From: Torreya grandis
Taxonomy: Eukaryota; Streptophyta; Pinopsida; Cupressales; Taxaceae
Assembly: GCA_037957365.1 (NCBI GenBank)
Contig: JARHVA010001189.1
Location: forward strand, 620,001 to 684,000
DNA: 64,000 bases
Reading direction: 5' to 3'
Shown in pieces: positions 1 to 12,000 of this stretch (its first letter is position 1; every line of letters starts with the position of its first letter). The position numbers were made by a program, and so were the translations under genes. Below the pieces are notes generated by a model, which searched no databases, was not told the DNA's origin, and saw only the letters and a list, made by a program, of their open reading frames with translations.

Positions 1-35
1 TGTTTGCTGCAGCTTTCCTCTTGTAGATATGCTCG
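1..35 (+). CDS. KJC1: KJC1-like exon a (left-truncated by the window)
   Basis: Base 1 is the last base of a codon. Then come V-C-C-S-F-P-L-V-D-M-L and one G. The donor is GTATGT at 36-41, phase 1. The VCCSFPL segment follows the conserved LNCD of the family, which would lie just outside. The intron to the next exon is 187 nt and ends in an AG at 221-222. Confidence 0.88.
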
Positions 36-3000
36 GTATGTGTTGTTAGCTTCAAGTCTGTTTCTGGCTATGCATTCTATATGTTTCGATTACGCAATGG
101 TTTACCTTGACAAGTATATAAGTTCAAAAATGTCTATTTTATCTACATATATGTTAAATTATTTATTCTGATTAAAATATTACAAATTGTCTGAAATATT
201 TTTTCAATTGGCATTATGGCAGAGGCCCATACCAGATATGGCGGAGTGGGAACAATCTTAGTGATTAAGGCAAGTTACTATGTGCTGACAGAAGCAATAC
301 ATTTGTTTCAGCCAATATTTTAAAATTTTTATTAGTACTTGAGCTATAGAATGAGAGCTGCATGTTCTTTCTACAAGACATCCATATAACATTTAATTGT
401 TCCCGCTTGTGGTCTTATATTTGTCAGAGCCACACGGCATGCTATGTTTTTTCTTCCAGCATGTATCCTTTGAGTCTGCACCATACTAACTTCCTTTTCT
501 GGCCCAAAAGTTAATGTACATAATCTACATATCTTGTTTTGTTTCGGATCCTTGCCATCTTGTTATACCGCAAAACTTTTAGCTATTTTGTTTCAGATCC
601 TTTGCCATCTTGACATACGACAAAACTGTTTTGGGACCACTCTTTCAGTTTTTTTCCTTTTATCATGAAATTTTCTTCAACAGCCTACTTAAGTTTTCTG
701 TTTCCCGTTTCCTGTTTCCTGTTTCCTGTGACTATCTTATGCCTTTGTTAGTTATTAATCGCAATATGCTCAAATCTCCAAGAGTACAACATATTGTCCA
801 TCGGGGTTAGTCACTAAATATTACATGCAAGCTAACTGTTTGATAACACAGTTGGCTTAGAGTGCCCAGAATCAAATGCTAGTCATGCGGTAGCAAGTCA
901 AACCATGCCCCACAAAATACCTGTTGCTATGGTCAATAGTTTGAGCTTCTCAACAATTTGAACTATAGCCTTAATTATTCTGGGGTCCAGGAGTATGTGT
1001 TTTATAGTTACTTTTTACTGTCTAGGCTTGCTAATGTCATCTACTCATTCAAGAGTATTATCCCTATTGTTGATCATCATGACTAGATGTTATGTTAAAA
1101 TTGGTATTATCTCCACAGGTTTGTGCTGAATCGGCCAACCAGTTTGGTGAATTGGTTGCAGATCCTATCACTGGTGAACTACTACACTATGCAGAAAAGC
1201 CAGAGACTTTTGTAAGTCTACAGAACCATTGTCCCACCATTATTATATCATTTAATGATATATGTTTATAGTCAAACGTGTGTTAATGCTTAAGAGACCT
1301 TACTTGGGGGTTTTCATACTGTTAAAAAGGTTCTTGCAAACCAATTCTTTATCCAGCATTTCACTTATTGTATCATTCCTTTCTTGACAATTCTGCAGGT
1401 AAGTGACCGAATCAACTGCGGTGTTTATATTTTCACCCCAGACATCTTTTCAGCAATACAAGATGTTTCAACACAGCGCAAGGACAGAGGTTGGTAGTTA
1501 ATACTAATTAAATTGAACATTTCCAACCAATTTGTACGCCGATAGAAATGGGAATCATTTGGATGTTCCCATAGCCGATAGAAAATCGCTTCATAAGCTG
1601 ATTCTTAATATCTTGGCTTTTCGCCTGTACTTCTTGTCTTGCTTTTCTGTTGATTTCTTCAAGACAATCCTTAGCTTTTTGCTGCTCTTTTTGTATTCAC
1701 ATCCACACCTCTTGGATATGATTTATTTATTCTTCTTATGGTAAGAACTTAGGTCGCCAATTCATTGTAGACAACTCAAAACCCACAACTGGCCAAAAGA
1801 TGGCTCTGATACCACTGAAATGTCCTATTTAGTGCATAATTTAGCAATTCTGGAATTTGGGATAAACCTTTAAAATGAAAATACAAATTTTGATTTTTTT
1901 CAAACCCTAACCACAAAAAAAATCAGAATTCTAGAAACACTTATTTTAGATCAAAATACAATATTTAATTGCCACAAACCCTTGCAAATTATGGAATTTC
2001 AAATATTAATTTTTGGGGTGAAACCCTTGAACATCAAATCTAATGTTTAGCCCAAATGCAAGCCTGTAAATTATAATTAAACACAACTGATAGTATGAGT
2101 GAAAAACAATAATATTCTAACCCTCAAATAGTACCAAGGCCAATGTTTGACCCATGTAGCGAAGTCGTCCCACTCCCAGAGGCTTCTTTGAGCTGCGACC
2201 ACCTCCCAAACACTACCCTATGGCTGCGTCCACCTCAATGAATCCTCCAAACAGCTGTGCCCAACCTCAATTGACTCCCAAACTGCTACGCCACCCTTCA
2301 ATTAGGCCCTAGCTGCCAACAAAGGTGATATTCTGCCCAACTGCAACCTTTGAATGAAGTCACCTAGATGAATTTGAGTGTTCTCGTCCCCAAATTAGAA
2401 AGCTAATGAGGGTTTTTGTCTTCAATGGTTGAACATGCAAGCGAGCATGCTTAGCTTCAAAAGAATTGATTGTTAGATAATAGATAGAGGCCAAAAATAG
2501 ACCTCTCCACTTTCTTTTATACCCTTTCCACTCAAACTCCAAATTTACTTTATTTTAATAATAAAATATAAGTTGCCGACATTACTTTTTGGCCACTTAG
2601 TCATATTATCAAGTTTACTTTAAATTATTTAAGAATACTTTTTATTTTAATAATACTAATATTATTAAGCTGCCCAAAAGATTAGAAATCACCGGGGCCA
2701 ACTTAAATAATATTATTAATTATTTTAATCTAGAAAATGGGACATTACAACATCTTTTTAACAATACAGGATGTTTCAACACAGCGCAAGGACAGAGGTT
2801 GGTAGTTAATACTAATTAAATTGAACATTTCCCACCAATCTATACGTCGTTAGAAATGGGAATCATTTGGATGTTCCCATAGGTGAAGTTGGGTTGGTTG
2901 AAGGATTAGAGAGTGGAAATTCCCAGCTTTTATGATTGGACTATAAATTATGGCAAAACATCTAAATTGTAAAGGGCAACATGCGATGGAATGGTAATCT

Positions 3001-6000
3001 AGTGAAGATAACTGTACTTGGTCCAACACTTGATGATTTAAGTTCCTATTATGTTTGGTCTTTCTACAACAGCTATGCTAGCATCTTCTATGTGCTATTC
3101 ATTGTTCCATCATTTCAATGCCTGAGAGTCCTATGTCACAAGGTATGCCGAACTTTATGTGAAAAGTTTGAGATTCCTCGAACTTTCTCATCAAATATGA
3201 CCTCGAACTTTATCCATTATTTTTATATGGGAAGTTTCCGACATGCTTTTGCATTATTTTATAAATGTTTGTATATATGTAAATAGAGGACTGACAGCTT
3301 TTAACACTTTGTCCCTCTGACATTAAAGAAAATTAAAATGACTTAAAAAAATTCTATTGTTTAAACTTGATGATTTTTTATTATTTTGAACTTTATCTAT
3401 TGGTGAGCTTGAACCGAACTTTATCTTCGTCCAACATGAACTCGAACTTGAACCTTGTGACTTACCCTGAGATGAATGAAATGTGGGCTTACTCCTAAAT
3501 GGAGATTCTTCATTTTGACCTTTTTTTTTAAGATTCAAACCAGTTGCTTGTGTGTGGGGGAATACATTTCTTTTGAATGAATGAATCCTATACTTCATAC
3601 TCAACTAGATTTCTTTCTGAAAATAGTGAACTGTCTATTTAATTGGGTCCTATTCATATATTTTCAAGCAAGCTATGTCCTGCGTTCTTTCTTTTATATA
3701 TGTACTTGAAATTGATAACTCTAATCCTTGAAAATGGGTTTAGGTTTGCAACAATAAAAAACATCTCTCTTACTCCAGAAGACACTATTGTGCTTATTTT
3801 GAGCCAAATTAACTTCCCAAAGCAAAATGTAAGGCAGGAATCTCTGAGATGATATTCTTGCATGCAGATTGTTAATTTGTCAACATTGCATTTGCTTTTT
3901 TCAATTGTAGTTTACTACTTTAGTTGTTTTGGGTTCTTCTCCACCATGACATGTTCCATGACTTTATGGATGATCTACATATTTGTTTAGTAGTGGTTAA
4001 TCTTTCGTCTCTTTTAATATTGTCTTACAGTTATCAAGCATCTTTTGTTTTCACAAGGTTAAGATGAGGTGGCTGGTCTAAAGCACAGTTTTTACTGTCT
4101 AGTACTGGCTTGGGCAGGTGGTGTGCCTGTGTCCTAATCCTTTGGATTTCTAATCTTCTTCCAGCTTGGTGCCTTTTGAGATTGGAATCACACGCCTTTG
4201 TTTCTTGGGTGGTCAGGAATTTGCATGAATAGAAGGGTTAGCTTGGACCATAAGGCATGTATTTGCATAAAAAACAAGGTTATTAACCAGTGTTTTGTAC
4301 GCAGGAAATAGAACTGACACGATTCTATTCAGAGAAAAAGGCAATATGATGAAGCTTCTTTGTCAAGGACAAAAGGAAAGGGCTACCAAGTTTTTCGTCT
4401 TTTGGATTTGGTTTGTTGTTGTGGGTCTTGTTAATTTCTTCCTGCTTGTCCTTCCTGTCTAAGTGATCAATGTTTGTTTCTACGATATATCTTCCCATTG
4501 TCTGGGCTCATTGGGATTGAGAAAAAATTGTCACACAATCACTATGTTATCTTCAATTTTTGAGTCTAGTTGAGTATGCATCTTCAATTTTTGAGTCTAC
4601 TTGAGTATGCATCTTCAATTTTTGAGTCTACTTGAGTATGCCCCATTGAGGTGGCATAGCTTGAATGTTTAGGCACTTGGGTTTTAGCTGGCTGCTGCTT
4701 TACTTTTTTAAGGTTGACTCTTGTAGGGTCTTCATGTTTGTGACTGACATTGTTTTTATTTTGGGAAGGAGTTACTCTAATGCTGTTGCAACTTATTATG
4801 TACTTTTGATCCAATCCAAAAAACAATCCATTCATTAGGCAACAGATAGTAGACCTAGTTTGAATCATCATCAGAGCTTCAAGGGAGGAGTTCTAGCATT
4901 GGTGGTGAAATTGCAGCTTTATGCAAGCGGTGATTGCGCAACAGCCGGTTTCTACAAGCAACAGTTTTGAAACCGTTGATCTGCTTAAACCGGCATTTCC
5001 GCCCGCGACAACCAAAAAAGGTTTTAATAAAAAACAAACAATGTCTCTTCAAATTATTAGATGGTTGGGGAGCCTTTTGTGCATGAAAGGACATCTCCAA
5101 GGGTTATAAAAAGGACTACACAGATCTAGGAAGGCATTGGTGAACAAAGAAGTGTCTAGATGTTTGTTGGAAGGATTGGAGCGAGAAAAAATGAGGAAAG
5201 CTTTGTGAGCAGGATAGTTGCATGTTATACTTGTTCTACATCTCATTATAATTCGGTTATTGGCCAATATAAGATGGTAATTAGAGCTGTTGCCTCTTCC
5301 AAATGGTTTTTCTTGCACCTTGTGGGTTTTCCCTAGTCAAAAGTCTTGGTGTCATTTGTCTCCATTGTTGTGAGTTATAATTAAGCTTATCTGCATTTAT
5401 ATTCAGTTTTTAGGCGTTGTATATCCCAACATAATGAAAATACACTAATTTTAGATCATTGTATGAATTAAGTTGTCATTTTGGAGTGAATTTAGAGTAC
5501 AAAAAGTTGCAGTTCTATGAATTCTAGTGAGTTAATGACTTGAGAGTTTATATATCATTTTGGTATCAAAGTAGATTGATCTTTGTGTTATTGTGGAAAA
5601 GTTTGATTTGTATGATAGTGATGAGATCTCAAGAAGAAGAATTGCTGCCTTGTGATTCAAAGATATCTACAAGAAAGTGGAATCGACAAGTGAAAGAAAT
5701 GGCTCATGAAGGCGAAGAAAATCTTTCTAGTAGAGTAACTGCATTGAAATCATGCATGCACAACATGATGAAGTTCCAAGACACTATCACTAAACAACAA
5801 AGGCTCACAACTGGGAATCAAAAGTCCATAGATGATATGGTTTGCTCTATAGACAATAAACTTGGCATAGGAGAGCCCCTTGAAGAAGAGAAATCTGAAA
5901 GTGGAGAAGAGTCCATGGACAAGCATGAAGAAGAATCTCCAAAAGAGAACGATAAAGCTAAGGTAAAGTCTGAAAATGCTCCTTTCAAGGTTGAAACAAA

Positions 6001-9000
6001 AGTTGAAACTAAATTTTTTGAAGGACAAGTAGATGCTGAAATTCTAGATAAATGGTTGAAACAAATGGAGGTATACTTTAGTATACATAAAGTAAAATTG
6101 AGGCACAAAGGATTATCTTTGCATGTCTCAAGATGGAGGGTCATGCTCTAGTTTGGTGGGAAACCCATCTAGCAGCTTCCAAAAAGAAGAAGCCGGTTGT
6201 AGATAAGTGGGAGGATTTAAAGATTTATTGCGAAAGAATTTTTACCCAATTGGGCATAGAATTGATCAAAAGATTAAATGACAATACTACAGGGGAGGAC
6301 AAGGTCAAAGTGTGTAGGATTAAACCATGGAGGTCTGTAGACAAGCCATGCTCATGGGCTTGGACTTGGAAGATGAAGACAACTTGACTAAATACTTGGG
6401 TGGTCTTTATACCCAGTTGAGGAGGCAGGTCATCTCAAGTAAGCCCCAAGATCTTGATGAAACAAGCTTGCAAACTTACTACATATAGGAAGAAAAGAAA
6501 CAAGGAGAAGGTGAATCCTCAAAGCAAAATCAATCCATAAAGAGCAAAACCAGAGTCACAAGACCTTCAAGAAAGGTAAGAGCAATGCCATAGCTTTGCA
6601 TAGTTTTAAGGATCCTAAGAAACATTGTAATCATTGTATTATGGATGGTCATACTGATGCAAAAGTGTTGGAAGTTCATCCCAAGAATCGGGCCAAGGAT
6701 GACTCTAAGAAGTCCATGGCATCTTTGAGGCAAATCAGAGGTAGAGATTGAGGACAATGTTGATGTAGACGAGAAGTTTGGCTGTACTGTAACCAACTTG
6801 GATAGCAAGGAACAAGAAAAGATGAGCAAACTATTCCAAAACAAAATTCAGATCAAAAAGACAGGGAAATGCACTTGTTGATACTGGATCTCAATCTAAT
6901 TTGATTTCAGATGAGGTAGTAAAGAAGTTTGGTTTACATGTATATGATCATCCGCATCCACATCCTTTTGGTTGGGTGAAGAAGGGTGTTGAAATTTAGG
7001 CTATAAAAAGATGCAAATTCAAAATTGGGATTAACCCACAATATGTTGATGAGCTAGAAGTAGATGTAATCCCTCTTGATGCATTTGATTTGGTGTTTGG
7101 AAGTCCTTGTATCTCAGGGATGCAATCTTCATGAGGAGGGCTAACATGTACCGATGGCTCAAGGATGAAATCAATTATAGCTTCAAGGCACATCAAAACA
7201 AGCCCAAGCTTGCAATGATAAGTTCTAACCAAGCAAAGAGACTCATTCAAGCCAATCATTAGTTTTTTTTTACTTCTTTTAAAGGATAAGAAAAAAGATG
7301 GTCTTGAAATATCTGAAATTAATAGTGCTAACAAAGGATTGAAGGGATTAGATGAAGTGCTGTAATCTTTTCAAAATGTGTTCCAAACTATAGATAGTTT
7401 GCCTCCAAAAAGGAAAGTAGAACATGAGATTCAATTGGTGTTCGAATCTCCTCTACCTAACATTGATTTGTATAGGCAATCACTTTTGGAGAGTAATGAA
7501 ATCAAGAAGCAACCTATAAGAATTTCCAAAGCAAGGCATCATATGCCCTAGCACTTCACCATGTGGGTCACCCATTGTGATCATGGGGAAGAAAGATAGC
7601 TCTTGGAGGATGTGCATTGACCATCGTGCCTTGAACAAGATCTCATCTCTATATTTGCTTCCATGGATTAATTATTTGCTAGACCAACTTCAGCATGCTA
7701 TGTACTTCACAAAGTTGGATCTCAATTCAGGCTATTATCAAGTTCGAGTGAAGAAGCATGTATGGAAGACAACTTTCAAGACAAAACAAGGTTTGTACGA
7801 ATGGTTGCTACTTCCTTTTGGTCTATGTAATGCACCCACAACATTCATCATATTAGTGAATGATGTATTGTGGTCTTTCATAGATACATGTGTAATAGAG
7901 TATCTAAATGATATTTTGATTTTAGTGCTACATGGGAGGAACATCTAATACATTTGAAACAAGTCGTGCAATTGTTGAAGGAAAAACAACTAGTATGCAA
8001 TATGAAGAAATGTGAGTTTGCAAAACAATCACTTGATTATTTGGGACATGTTGGAGAAGAAGAACTAAGAGTGGACACAACGAAGGTAGAGGCCATCACA
8101 AATTGGCCCACGCCAAGGAGTGTCACCAAGACAAGAAGCTTTGTAGGAGCAGTAAAATGCATGACAAAGTTAATTTCAGCTTTCTTCGCAATAGCCGCAC
8201 CTCTACATTCAGTTGCAGCGATGGGTAAGAATTTCCAATTGGGTAAGGAACATGATAGTGCCTTTGATTCTTAAAATCCTCCTTACACCAGTCTTTGCTC
8301 TTTCTAATTTGCAGCAACCATTCGAATTAGAAACAAATGCAAGTGAATATGTTGTGGGGGTAGTTTTCTTGCAAGGAGGTAAGCCTGTTTGTTTCTATTC
8401 AAAGGTTTTTGCTTCAACAATGAGGGGGTATCTTGTTTATGATAAAAAAATGTATGCACTAGTTCAAGCAATAAAGAAATGGAAGCTTTATTTATTGGGT
8501 AAAAAAACTATTGTGCACACTGACCACAAACCTCTCCAATACTTGCAACCACAACAAAATTGCAGCAGACAAGACCAAAAAAATGAATGAGATTTCTCCA
8601 ACAATTCCATTTGGTGATCAAGTACAAGAAGGGCAACACAAATGTTGTAGCAAATATTCTATCTAGGCTATCAATGAGACAAGTTTCAGCTTTGGCAACA
8701 ATCTCACAAATAGAGCCTTTCATGAAAGAGGCTTATGAGGAAGCACATGCACAAGATGCGGACTTTGGGAAGGCATTCCAGTTATTGCAAGCCAAGAAGG
8801 TAGAAAACGAAGGTAAGGATGGATGCTATCTCATGGATGGGTTACTCTAGAAGTGGGATAAGTTGTGTGCGCCAAAGGAGGAAAGACTAATCTTGTTGAG
8901 GGAAGCACATACTTCCAAGGTTTCAGGGCACTTTGGTGTTGGTAATACCATGTTGCATTTGCAAAGGTATGCATATCGACCCTTTTGATCACTTGAGAGG

Positions 9001-12000
9001 TTCCTATGAAGTTTAGGTACACGGAGGACAACGTTAGGGGCCTTCGCCCTCTCGTTTTAGGACTGCTGTTGCAGCCCAGGGCACAAATTGCATGTATTGG
9101 GCTCTCCTATGTAGCCTGCCTAGCACAGATCTCAAAGTATGCACTTCTACCTCAAAGAGTTCAAACCTTCTTAATCAACTCTGCAACCAATCTGAGAGTT
9201 TTGTGTCACTCTAATTACTCAAAGCACTGACAAGATTGGTCCTTAATTCTAATGGAGGGTCAAACAATATAAATGACAAAGCGAAGGAAGGTAAGGCAAA
9301 AAAGAGGTTTTCTCAGAACAAGTGAGGATATCAAAGCCTTCGGAGTACTTAATGAGTCTAATTGGAGGATGCCTCTGTATAGCAAGCTTTACATAGGCTC
9401 AAACATAACTAGATAGGGCCGGGAGTCTAGGGAAATTATGATAGGTATAATCCTTGCAACATTATCTCATGACATGAACAACTATACAAATTGTTAGCAA
9501 ACACTTTTGTATATAACTTTTTAGATAAACATGATAAATCATAGTGATCAATGAAAATAACAAATAACTCATCTTAATTAACACATACATTTAACAAGTC
9601 AGACTCATATCATAGTCCCTAAAGCATTAATATTCACCACTTCACTCAAGGAAATGGTGAAGGCTTTCACAAAGATCACACATCAATTATGAACACTTTC
9701 TCAAGTTTCTGCAATTTACTGCGTTTTCTATCTAAAAATACGATCCTAAAACAATAATACAAAGCAATATAAATAGAGATGAACCCTCTCATCCAAAAGA
9801 ATAGAATTCCACTTACAACCATCATGACTAAGTTTGTTACAACAACACATATGCTCAGAAGAGACAAAACAATAATGGGGCCCCAAAACCATGACACAAT
9901 ATTCCCACTTTGGGACTATTCAAATATAAAATGATTAACAATCAACTAGGGCATGTGGTGGGACCACCACCTAATTGTTTGTGACTTTTTTGGTCTGCCA
10001 AACCCTGAGCAATCAGGTGTGCCTCTTGTCTAAGCACCAACACCACTGCGATTGACATCTCTGAAGAGCGTGAATGTCTCTTCCACACCAAGTTCTGGGT
10101 GAAGGGATGGTATCTCCACATCATCATCGACAATGGTAGTCAGAAGAACATCATTGCAGAATCAACAACTCAACGTGTTGGTCTTACCACTACTACACAC
10201 CCTAAACCATATTCCTTGGGGTGGTTGTAACAGGGGAAAGATATACAGGTTCGGCGATAGTGCACCTTCTAGTACAAAGTCAAGCCTATGGAGGATAACG
10301 TCACTTGTGACATTGCATCTTCGGAGGTTTGCGATATCTTGTTGGGAAGACTGTTCCTGTACGACTGTGAAGCTATAGATCAAGCCAAGCCACAATGTTG
10401 GACTATCTGTGCGCAAGATCGTTTCTACCACTTGTTTGAGTCAACGCCCACAACCAAAGTCACCTTGGTCTCTGCCAAACAATGTTGCAAAATTGTCTCT
10501 CATGCATAAAAGTTCATGTTGCTCATGATTTGCCTTGACACACCTATGCAACAGATGACAAAGCACACACTGGCAGTGCACAACACTCTCACAATGGTGC
10601 AACAACTTGACAAATTACTGGAGTAGTGTACAAATTACTGGAGCAGTGTAGCAAAGTCTTCGTAGAACCTGAAAGCCTTCCAACACACTATGTAGTAAAA
10701 CGCCACATCGATTTAGTTCTTGGATCTCCTTTTTTGAATAGCCCCCTGTATCGCATATCAGTTTAGGAGAATGACGAAATTCGGCGTCAGATAGAAGAGC
10801 TTCTTGATCAGGGCAAGATCAGGGCTAGCTCTTTGCCTTGCGGGAGTCCAATAGTTCTTGCAACCAAAAAGGATGGGTCCTGGCTACTCTGAATAGACTA
10901 TCGCACACTCAACAAGATAATGGTGAAGAATCGATATCCATTGCCATGCATTGAGGACTTTTTGGACTAGCTTCGAGGCGCTCAATACTTCACCAAGATT
11001 GACTTGAAGTCAAGTTACCATCAGGTTCCAGTCCATCTTGAAGATGTCTATAAGGCAACATTCAAGACATGGGAAGGATTGTACAAATGGTTGGTCATGC
11101 CTTTCAGCCTAACCAATGCGCCAGCCACATTCATGTGTTTGATGGATGATCTACTCAAGCCTTTCCTCAACTCCTTCGTCATCATCTACTTGGATGACAT
11201 TCTCATCTTCAACAAGACTTGTGAGGAGCACCTGGAGCACATCACGCACGACTTCGACACCTTGCATCAACACAAGTTGCAAGCCAACTTAGCAAAGTGT
11301 ATGTTTAGCGCTGTGCAGATCCAGTACTTGGGCTACATCATTGATTGCATAAGTATTTGTGTAGATCTAGAAAAGATCAAAGTATTCCAAGATTGGCCTA
11401 CTCCATGCAATCTCACAGAATTGAGGAGTTTTCTTGGACTTGCTAACTTCTACCGTAGGTTCGTCCTTGGTTTCTTGCACATCTCTTGGGCTCTCAGCGA
11501 GATAACACATGCAGAAGCCAAGTTTGATCAGACTCATGCACAACAATGCGTTTTTGAGGCACTCAAGCAACGCCTCTGTGCAACGCTTTTTCTCACAATG
11601 CCCGACATTGCATATTCCTTCAAAATTCACACTGATGCGTCTGATTGTGCACTCGGTGCAGTGCTCGTGCAACATGGACATCTAATTGCATACCTCTTAG
11701 AGACGTTCAACGACATGGTGCAAAGGTACTCCACCTATGAAAAGGAACTATGTGCTATTGTTTAAGCAAAGAAGCAATGACAACACTACATTCTGGGAAA
11801 GGAGACAGTTGTCCATTCAAACCACAAGCCACTTCAATTCTTGTAGATGCAAAACAAGCTGCAGAATGCGTAGCACATGAAATGGATGACTTACCTGCAA
11901 CAGTTTTATCTTGTGATCAAGCACAAAAAAGGGAGGGATAACAAGGCAACAGATTGCCTTAGCTGACTGCCAGTTCATGTGCTCATCACAGTGCTAGACA

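Larger units (their letters stand above)
1575..2749 (-). mobile_element. Truncated LTR retrotransposon: one LTR, primer-binding site, start of gag
   Basis: On the minus strand an LTR begins TGTAATGTCCC at 2749 and ends ATTTCA at 1816 (934 bp). It is followed after one base by TGGTATCAGAGCCA (1814-1801), the standard primer-binding site for initiator tRNA-Met. The LTR contains TATAAAAG at 2521-2514. About 240 bp of internal sequence remain, encoding on the minus strand a charged helical stretch (EEINRKARQEVQAK) that fits a gag start. The element then breaks off at 1575. Pol and the second LTR are absent. The family could not be decided. Confidence 0.78.
5540..8985 (+). mobile_element. Ty3/Gypsy retrotransposon relic 1 (gag to integrase zinc finger)
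   Basis: The order primer-binding site (5561), gag, protease, RT, RNase H, integrase HHCC finger on one strand is that of Ty3/Gypsy. The coding parts are scattered over three frames with many stops. Two catalytic Asp positions are Asn. After 8985 the integrase homology breaks off: the core, chromodomain and 3' LTR are missing. The 8986-9240 sequence does not continue it. The HFGVG...LHLQRY wording of the finger resembles chromovirus-like elements, but the lineage is not certain. Confidence 0.88.

Noticed and set aside
1399..1404. Splice donor GTAAGT at the start of exon d
   Set aside because: Protein comparison needs Val-Ser here (PETF-VSDRINCG), and the preceding TTCTGCAG is a good acceptor.
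2750..2797. A real alternative exon of the KJC1-like gene
   Set aside because: It lacks the N-terminal half of exon d and has no convincing acceptor. It is best explained by the 133-bp duplication.
3643..3852. Overlapping ORFs on both strands as a small gene
   Set aside because: No recognisable protein, no codon-use or promoter support, inside AT-rich intron DNA.
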